Below are positions 6,115-10,870 of a stretch of 10,870 bases of DNA, piece by piece; position 1 is the stretch's first letter; each line of letters opens with the position of its first letter. The notes beneath the pieces were generated by a model. It had not been told where the DNA came from. It ran no database searches and was given only the letters and a program-made list of their open reading frames with translations. The position numbers and the translations under genes were made by a program. Source of the stretch: Ruminococcaceae bacterium UBA2857 (lineage in GTDB: Bacteria > Bacillota > Clostridia > Oscillospirales > Acutalibacteraceae); contig DEFH01000054.1 of NCBI GenBank assembly GCA_002350705.1, positions 39,220 to 50,089 of the forward strand, written 5' to 3'.

Positions 6115-8070
6115 TTATCCCCTCAATTCCTTGATTTTATCTCTCAGATATGCAGCGTGTTCAAATTCCAACAGCTTGACTGCCGCTTTCATTTCCTTTG
6201 TCAGCTGCTCTATGAGTTTTTCACGTTCTGCCTTTGTCAGTTTTTGTTTAGGCTTTTTACCGTCATCATTATGAGTGGATATTTCCAGTATATCATTCAC
6301 TTTTTTCTCTATCGTTTTGGGGATAATGCCGTGTTCTTCATTATATTTCTGCTGGATAGTGCGGCGGCGTTCCGTTTCTTCGATAGCCTTTTCCATCGAA
6401 TCCGTCACAACGTCTGCATACATGATGACTTTGCCTTCTGCATTTCGGGCGGCTCTGCCTATGGTCTGTATCAGAGAACGCTCACTTCTCAAAAAGCCCT
6501 GTTTGTCTGCGTCAAGTATCGCCACAAGCGATACTTCGGGTATATCCAGTCCCTCTCTCAGCAGGTTAATGCCCACCAGTACATCAAACTCCCCCAGACG
6601 CAAATCCCTGATAATTTCCATTCTCTCAACAGTATCTATATCATGATGCATATATCTGACTTTTATTCCCACCGATACGAAATATTCTGTCAAATCCTCT
6701 GCCATTTTCTTTGTCAGTGTGGTGACAAGCACTCTTTGTTTTTTTTCGGCACGGATATTGATTTCCGAAATCAAATCATCCATCTGTCCGTCAATCGGAC
6801 GAACACTGATTTCAGGATCCAATAAGCCTGTCGGACGAATCACCTGTTCTGCAACCACCTTGCTTTTTTCCTTTTCCAGATCTCCGGGAGTGGCACTGAC
6901 AAACACTGCCTGATTGATTCTTTCATAGAATTCATCAAAATTCAATGGTCTGTTGTCATACGCCGAAGGCAGCCTGAATCCGAAATTCACCAAATTTTCT
7001 TTTCTGCCCCTGTCTCCGCCGTACATTCCCCTTACCTGTGGCAATGTTACATGGGATTCATCCACAAACAACAGGTAATCTTTCGGAAAATAATCCAGCA
7101 GGGTATACGGTGAGGAACCTGCCGGACGGCCTGACAGTACTCTCGAATAGTTTTCAATGCCGCTGCAAAAACCTATCTCTTTCAGCATTTCAATATCATA
7201 ATTGGTTCGCTGTTGGATTCTCTCCGCTTCCAGTAATTTTCCTCTGTCCTCAAAATATTTCACTCTCTCGGAAAGCTCTTCTTCAATCGTGTGAATAGCT
7301 TCTTCCATTTTCTCACGGGGAACAATATAGTGTGATGCCGGATAAATCGCTGTATGTTTCAATGTGCTTTTGACTTCGCCTGTCACGGGATTGACTTCTG
7401 CGATTCTGTCTATCTCGTCACCGAAAAACTCCACCCGAATAATCGTATCGCCCGACGATACGGGAAATATCTCCACCACATCGCCACGCACTCGGAATGT
7501 ATTTCTCTTGAAGTCTATATCATTTCTTTCATACTGCAATTCCACCAATTTCGCCAACAGTTCATCTCTGGATTTTTCCATACCCGGTCTTAATGAGATG
7601 ACCATATTCCGATAATCTATCGGGTTTCCCAACGTATAGATACACGATACACTCGATACAATAATCACATCCCGTCTTTCCGAAAGGGCGGATGTTGCCG
7701 AATGGCGTAATTTATCAATCTCATCATTGACAGCACTGTCTTTTTCAATATAGGTGTCGGTTGTGGGAACATACGCTTCCGGCTGATAATAATCATAATA
7801 GGAAACAAAATATTCCACCGCATTTTCGGGGAAAAATTCCTTGAACTCTGCACAAAGCTGTGCCGCAAGTGTTTTATTGTGTGCCAATACAAGTGTTGGT
7901 CTGTTGAGCTGTGCGATGATATTCGCCATCGTAAAAGTCTTTCCCGAACCTGTCACACCCAACAATGTCTGTTCTTTATTGCCTGCATTGATACTGTTCA
8001 CAAGTGTTTTAATGGCCTGCGGCTGGTCGCCTGTCGGTCTGTAATTCGATACAAGCTTGAATTTATCCAT
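6115..8070 (-). CDS. uvrB: UvrB, excinuclease ABC subunit B
   Basis: UvrB is the damage-verifying helicase-like subunit of nucleotide excision repair; it receives DNA from UvrA and recruits UvrC for incision. All landmarks are present in 651 residues, the usual length: Walker A GVTGSGKT (38-45), the aromatic beta-hairpin YYDYYQPEAYVPTTDTYIEK (91-110) that inserts between strands, Walker B DESH (337-340), the helicase motifs VSATPGD, REGLDIPEVSL and QTIGRAARN, and a C-terminal UVR coiled coil (about 617-651) for UvrC contact. The ATG at 8070 is 4 nt after the U32 gene's stop, with the SD GGAG overlapping the end of that gene. In many bacteria uvrB is next to uvrA; here the following genes are a SUKH protein and topoisomerase subunits. 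No LexA-type box is apparent directly upstream, since uvrB shares the U32 promoter. Confidence 0.98.
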   Translation of the reverse strand: MDKFKLVSNYRPTGDQPQAIKTLVNSINAGNKEQTLLGVTGSGKTFTMANIIAQLNRPTLVLAHNKTLAAQLCAEFKEFFPENAVEYFVSYYDYYQPEAYVPTTDTYIEKDSAVNDEIDKLRHSATSALSERRDVIIVSSVSCIYTLGNPIDYRNMVISLRPGMEKSRDELLAKLVELQYERNDIDFKRNTFRVRGDVVEIFPVSSGDTIIRVEFFGDEIDRIAEVNPVTGEVKSTLKHTAIYPASHYIVPREKMEEAIHTIEEELSERVKYFEDRGKLLEAERIQQRTNYDIEMLKEIGFCSGIENYSRVLSGRPAGSSPYTLLDYFPKDYLLFVDESHVTLPQVRGMYGGDRGRKENLVNFGFRLPSAYDNRPLNFDEFYERINQAVFVSATPGDLEKEKSKVVAEQVIRPTGLLDPEISVRPIDGQMDDLISEINIRAEKKQRVLVTTLTKKMAEDLTEYFVSVGIKVRYMHHDIDTVERMEIIRDLRLGEFDVLVGINLLREGLDIPEVSLVAILDADKQGFLRSERSLIQTIGRAARNAEGKVIMYADVVTDSMEKAIEETERRRTIQQKYNEEHGIIPKTIEKKVNDILEISTHNDDGKKPKQKLTKAEREKLIEQLTKEMKAAVKLLEFEHAAYLRDKIKELRG

Positions 8071-8074
8071 TTTC

Positions 8075-9295
8075 TCACTCCGTTACACGCTTTTTTCTCA
8101 AAAGTGAACCTTTCGGAATCTCCATATCTGTCGGCATGGTCAATTTCTGCATGGCATGAGGGGCGACTTCTATTTCCTCGTTCTTGTCATTGAACATTTT
8201 CTCAACTTTCACATGGAACGGTACTCCGCTCGGCGGCAATACATCAAGTGTATCTCCCACGAAAAAGCGGTTTCTCTGTGTCAGACAGGCGGTGCCGTCT
8301 TTGTAATCGTCACACACGGCTACTACTTCATATTTGCGGATATAGCCGCCGTTTGATGTCACCTGTCCGGGTTCTCCTCCGTAGAAAAAGCCTGTATGAT
8401 ATTCACGGTGACTGACTTTCTCCAATTCCTCTTTAATCCAAGGGGCAAGTGTCCAGTTTTCGCCCTGCTCATAATAGTCATTCAATGCGTGACGATAGGC
8501 GTTTGTTGTCACCGCTACATAATAGGCCGACTTTGCTCTGCCCTCAATTTTCAGACTTTTTACGCCTGCTTTCAGTATATCGTCTATATGTTCTATCATG
8601 CACAGATCTCTGGAATTATACAGATAGGTGCCGTCGTTCTCTTCCACAACGGGAAAATACTGTCCGTCTCTGTGTTCTTCAAACAGATGATACTTCCATC
8701 TGCACGGCTGGGCACAATCACCTCTGTTCGCATCTCTGCCCGTCATGTAGCTGGATATTAAGCATCTTCCCGAAAACGACACACACATGGAACCATGCAC
8801 AAACACCTCTAACTCCAATTCGGGATTGGTTTTTGCCCTGATTCCTGCAATATCTTCCAGTGTAAGTTCTCTCGCCAATACCACTCTTGTTGCACCCATT
8901 TCATGCAGTACTCTTGCCGTCTGATAATTTACAATGCCTGCCTGTGTCGAAACGTGTCTTTCGACTTTCGGTGCATACTTCTCCGCCAGTGACATGACTC
9001 CCAAATCCGCTATGATCAATGCGTCCACTCCGCAAGCCTGTGCCTGCTCCAAAAATGCGGGAATCCTGTCTATCTCGTTATTTCTCGGAAGTGTATTGCA
9101 CGTGACATATACCTTCACATTTCTTTCATGTGCCTTTTCCACAGACTTTTTCAGCGTTTCCAAATCAAAGTTTGATGATGCTGTCCTCATTCCGAACTCT
9201 TTCCCCGCCAAGTATATCGCATCTGCACCGAACTTTAATGCACTTTCAAAACACTCTGCATCTCCCGCAGGTGAAAGCAACTCTCCTTTAAACAT
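8075..9295 (-). CDS. U32-family protein, TrhP2/YrrO-like tRNA U34 hydroxylation factor
   Basis: U32 proteins were named as peptidases, but the TrhP branch (YegQ in E. coli, YrrN/YrrO in B. subtilis) serves in 5-hydroxyuridine formation at position 34 of tRNA, using prephenate. The 406-residue product begins FKGELLSPAGD and has a TIM-barrel-like N-terminal half, the U32 signature EVFVHGSMCVSFSGRCLISS with NRGDCAQPCRW (about 163-200), and a C-terminal beta domain. Four cysteines (171, 178, 194, 198) match the spacing expected for the Fe-S-binding cysteines of U32 relatives; that they bind a cluster is inference. The ATG at 9295 has GGAGG 6 nt upstream; an earlier in-frame ATG at 9319 falls almost at the predicted transcription start and is unlikely. 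First gene of the seven-gene run. Only one U32 gene is here, while B. subtilis has an adjacent pair. Confidence 0.85.
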   Translation of the reverse strand: MFKGELLSPAGDAECFESALKFGADAIYLAGKEFGMRTASSNFDLETLKKSVEKAHERNVKVYVTCNTLPRNNEIDRIPAFLEQAQACGVDALIIADLGVMSLAEKYAPKVERHVSTQAGIVNYQTARVLHEMGATRVVLARELTLEDIAGIRAKTNPELELEVFVHGSMCVSFSGRCLISSYMTGRDANRGDCAQPCRWKYHLFEEHRDGQYFPVVEENDGTYLYNSRDLCMIEHIDDILKAGVKSLKIEGRAKSAYYVAVTTNAYRHALNDYYEQGENWTLAPWIKEELEKVSHREYHTGFFYGGEPGQVTSNGGYIRKYEVVAVCDDYKDGTACLTQRNRFFVGDTLDVLPPSGVPFHVKVEKMFNDKNEEIEVAPHAMQKLTMPTDMEIPKGSLLRKKRVTE

Positions 9296-9330
9296 ATTAT
9301 ACCTCCGTCCGTTTATCATACTGATTGTTT

Positions 9331-9359
9331 ATTATAACACCTGTTTTTCAAAATTGCAA
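9331..9359 (-). promoter_or_regulatory. Strong promoter for the U32-uvrB-topoisomerase operon
   Basis: Minus-strand -35 TTGCAA (9354-9359), 17-nt spacer and perfect -10 TATAAT (9331-9336), with an extended TGT just before the -10. The start would fall near 9324, giving a leader of about 28 nt before the ATG at 9295. The -35 box touches the end of the transporter gene, so no room is left for an intrinsic terminator and read-through from the transporter is possible. Confidence 0.8.
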
Positions 9360-9361
9360 CT

Positions 9362-10486
9362 TTATCCGAATTGCCGCATTACGCTCCACAGTCCAAAAAG
9401 CAACCCTAAAAAAATAATATTGTATGCTGTGAACTGCAACAAATATTTTCCCTTGGTTTCTTTGAAATTTTCTGCATAGATTTTGTAGGAAATCAGGCTC
9501 GCCATAGACGCTATCAGCGTTCCCAGACCGCCTAAATCAACTCCGACTATCAATTCACGACAGTGATCCGTGAAGCCCGACAGCATTAATGCCGCAGGAA
9601 CATTACTGATTACCTGACTGACAATGATGCCCGTGACAACTTCTCTGCCTTTCACAATGTCTTCCAGTGTATTTCTGACAGTTTCAATACTGCCGATATT
9701 GCCTATGAACACGAAAAAACACATAAATGTCAGTAATAAAAAATAATCTACGTTCTTATACGCCTTTATATCACAGATTCCCACTGCCGCAAGCGTTCCC
9801 GTTAAAAATATCTCATACGGCAATATCCTGCACACGGTTAAAATGCCCATCGCAAACAAAATCCCATACACCACTGTATTGATTTTTCCTCTTTTTGAAA
9901 CGGGAATTTTCTCTTTCGCCGAAATCTGTATCGGTTCTTTCTTTAAACACAGCACCAATATGCACAACATCGCAAACGCCACCAGTACATACGGTAACAT
10001 TAACACGATAAACTCTCCGAATGACATTTCCGACAAGTTATACAAATATAAATTCTGCGGATTGCCCGACGGTAACAGCATACTTCCCAAATTAGCCGCT
10101 ATCGTCTGCATGACTACGATCCATATGGCTTTGCTTTCATACCCTGCCTTTTTCAGTGAAACAATCGCAAACGGTACAAACGCTACCAGTGCTACATCAT
10201 TCGTTATCACCATTGACGAGAAAAAACACAGCATAATCAAAATCCACGCCAATTGTCTGATATTCTGTACCCGACTCAGCAATTTCTGACACACAATGTC
10301 AAAAATGCCGACTCTCTGCAAGCCTGACATAATCAGCATTAATCCCAACAGAATTCCCAATACCCTGAAATCAATATACCCCCAATAGTCACTGTCGGGC
10401 GGTTTCACAATCATTGACATCAGTGCCAGTATCAATGACACCGCAAATACGGTCTCTTTCTTTAAAAAACTCCTGATTTTCTGCAT
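9362..10486 (-). CDS. ArsB/CitM/SLC13-type membrane transporter
   Basis: This is an integral membrane protein of 374 residues with roughly ten or eleven hydrophobic segments, belonging to the ion transporter superfamily that holds ArsB, citrate-metal and SLC13 dicarboxylate carriers. The two inverted-repeat signature regions are visible: MVITNDVALVAFVPF (92-106) with NLGSMLLPSGNPQNLYL (132-148) in the first half, and IVSQVISNVPAALMLSGF (288-305) with VGVDLGGLGTLIASMASL (314-331) in the second. The SGNPQN and SNVPA turns are typical of substrate or ion sites. It is shorter than ArsB (about 430). The substrate cannot be told from sequence alone; a carboxylate or inorganic anion is possible. SD AGGAG lies 8 nt before the ATG. 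It has its own promoter and is divergent from the plus-strand gene at 10791, so that gene might regulate it. Confidence 0.85.
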   Translation of the reverse strand: MQKIRSFLKKETVFAVSLILALMSMIVKPPDSDYWGYIDFRVLGILLGLMLIMSGLQRVGIFDIVCQKLLSRVQNIRQLAWILIMLCFFSSMVITNDVALVAFVPFAIVSLKKAGYESKAIWIVVMQTIAANLGSMLLPSGNPQNLYLYNLSEMSFGEFIVLMLPYVLVAFAMLCILVLCLKKEPIQISAKEKIPVSKRGKINTVVYGILFAMGILTVCRILPYEIFLTGTLAAVGICDIKAYKNVDYFLLLTFMCFFVFIGNIGSIETVRNTLEDIVKGREVVTGIIVSQVISNVPAALMLSGFTDHCRELIVGVDLGGLGTLIASMASLISYKIYAENFKETKGKYLLQFTAYNIIFLGLLFGLWSVMRQFG

Positions 10487-10525
10487 ATTCTCGGCTCCTG
10501 TATTGATTTTTTCGCTACAGTCTAG

Positions 10526-10554
10526 ATTATATTATGATTTTTTCTTTTTTGCAA
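10526..10554 (-). promoter_or_regulatory. Promoter of the transporter gene
   Basis: Minus-strand -35 TTGCAA (10549-10554), 17-nt spacer made almost only of A and T, and -10 TATAAT (10526-10531). The start would be near 10519, about 33 nt before the ATG at 10486. Confidence 0.8.
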
Positions 10555-10659
10555 CCGCTATTTGTGGATTTTTCAGAGTATTTTTTGCCCCTTTATTCGC
10601 TGACACTCCCCTGTTTTGTTACATTCCATAATTTTTTAATCAAAAATCCAATAAAAATT

Positions 10660-10679
10660 AAATATTTTTTTATTAAAAA
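10660..10679 (+). promoter_or_regulatory. Possible UP element
   Basis: This 20-bp run of only A and T, with an A3 then a T7 then an A5 tract, lies 2 bp upstream of the plus-strand -35 box. It closely resembles the A/T pattern bound by the RNA polymerase alpha C-terminal domain. AT-rich background weakens the argument. Confidence 0.45.
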
Positions 10680-10681
10680 GG

Positions 10682-10710
10682 TTGCAATTTGATTGAAATT
10701 TGTGTAAAAT
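10682..10710 (+). promoter_or_regulatory. Promoter of the right-edge plus-strand gene
   Basis: -35 TTGCAA (10682-10687), 17-nt spacer, -10 TAAAAT (10705-10710). Transcription would start near 10717, giving a leader of about 74 nt before the ATG at 10791. Confidence 0.7.
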
Positions 10711-10722
10711 GTATATAGTAGT

Positions 10723-10740
10723 ATTGATGAATCCATCAAT
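10723..10740 (+). promoter_or_regulatory. Inverted repeat just downstream of the predicted transcription start
   Basis: ATTGATG (10723-10729) and CATCAAT (10734-10740) form a perfect 7-bp inverted repeat around AATC. It starts about 6 nt after the predicted transcription start, a place where a repressor site would block initiation or early elongation. In RNA it could form a small hairpin. Function is inference. Confidence 0.45.
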
Positions 10741-10790
10741 CGGAACGTTTAAAGTTTTTTTATTATTAATATCAAAGTGAGGGAAAATCT

Positions 10791-10870
10791 ATGTCCAACA
10801 GACTTTTTCAAGGTGTTATCCATCAGATGCGTGACACTATCGACAGAACTATCGGTGTCATTGATGAAAC
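10791..10870 (+). CDS. N-terminus of an unidentified protein, possibly a sugar-diacid-type (CdaR-like) regulator (partial)
   Basis: The ATG at 10791 follows a good SD (TGAGGGA, 10778-10784) at 6-7 nt, and 26 codons are open to the right edge. The N-terminus contains SNRLFQGVIHQM, then RDTIDRTIGVIDE. The pattern of a helix ending in R-T-I-x-V-I/M-D is reminiscent of the sugar-diacid recognition domain that opens CdaR-type regulators, and a GAF- or PAS-like sensor opening is the alternative. With so few residues this is a weak suggestion. Its divergent placement against the transporter is typical of a local regulator but does not prove one. Confidence 0.5.
   Translation, partial: MSNRLFQGVIHQMRDTIDRTIGVIDE

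Larger units (their letters stand above)
10487..10790. other. Divergent intergenic region (304 bp)
   Basis: It holds the transporter promoter on the left (10526-10554, minus) and the promoter of the right-edge gene (10682-10710, plus), separated by about 130 bp. The middle part 10555-10625 shows nothing I can assign. 10626-10680 is extremely AT-rich with A- and T-tracts that could act as an UP element or a bent segment. A 7-bp inverted repeat lies at 10723-10740. No small open frame, tRNA or riboswitch is apparent. Confidence 0.7.

Noticed and set aside
6046..6825. Long plus-strand frame (259 codons) antisense to uvrB and the SUKH gene
   Set aside because: It lies wholly opposite well-supported genes, its translation is Phe/Cys/His-rich without domain pattern, and it lacks a clear SD; it is a by-product of the codon use of uvrB.
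10626..10680. AT-rich stretch considered as a replication origin or attachment site
   Set aside because: There are no DnaA-box-like clusters, iterons, tRNA end or integrase gene; proximity to a promoter explains it better.

Overview
The window looks like a chromosomal segment of a low-to-moderate GC Gram-positive anaerobe, most likely class Clostridia and probably Lachnospiraceae. The clues are the AT-rich intergenic DNA, strong AGGAGG-type ribosome binding sites, sigma-A-like promoters with 17-nt spacers, the clostridial style of the SecG, U32 and UvrB proteins, and a second, divergent type IIA topoisomerase pair. The genus assignment is inference; no rRNA or other marker is present.

Layout: almost everything reads leftward (minus strand). 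From right to left: a 374-residue ion/carboxylate transporter of the ArsB/CitM/SLC13 type with its own promoter (9362-10486); then, from a very good promoter at 9331-9359, a tightly packed run of seven genes: a U32-family protein (TrhP2-like, tRNA hydroxylation), uvrB (nucleotide excision repair), a SUKH/SMI1-KNR4 domain protein, a divergent GyrB/ParE-like subunit, a DUF2262-like acidic protein, an unrecognised 60-residue protein, and a divergent GyrA/ParC-like subunit. The gaps are 1-29 nt and several Shine-Dalgarno (SD) sites lie inside or against the preceding gene, so this reads as one operon. After a 148-nt gap with an inverted repeat and a new promoter comes secG, whose long acidic Ser/Ala/Glu repeat tail runs off the left edge. 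At the right edge a plus-strand gene starts at 10791, divergent from the transporter; only 26 codons are visible, weakly suggesting a sugar-diacid-type regulator or sensor.

Most genes are housekeeping. The unusual part is the topoisomerase cluster: both subunits keep the catalytic residues but depart from gyrase/Topo IV in several signature motifs, and they are interleaved with two small acidic proteins of families (SUKH and, tentatively, DUF2262) better known from immunity or uncharacterised contexts, plus an orphan 60-residue protein. Three separate promoters share the same GTTGCAA -35 core. No rRNA, tRNA, CRISPR array, insertion sequence or prophage gene is visible.
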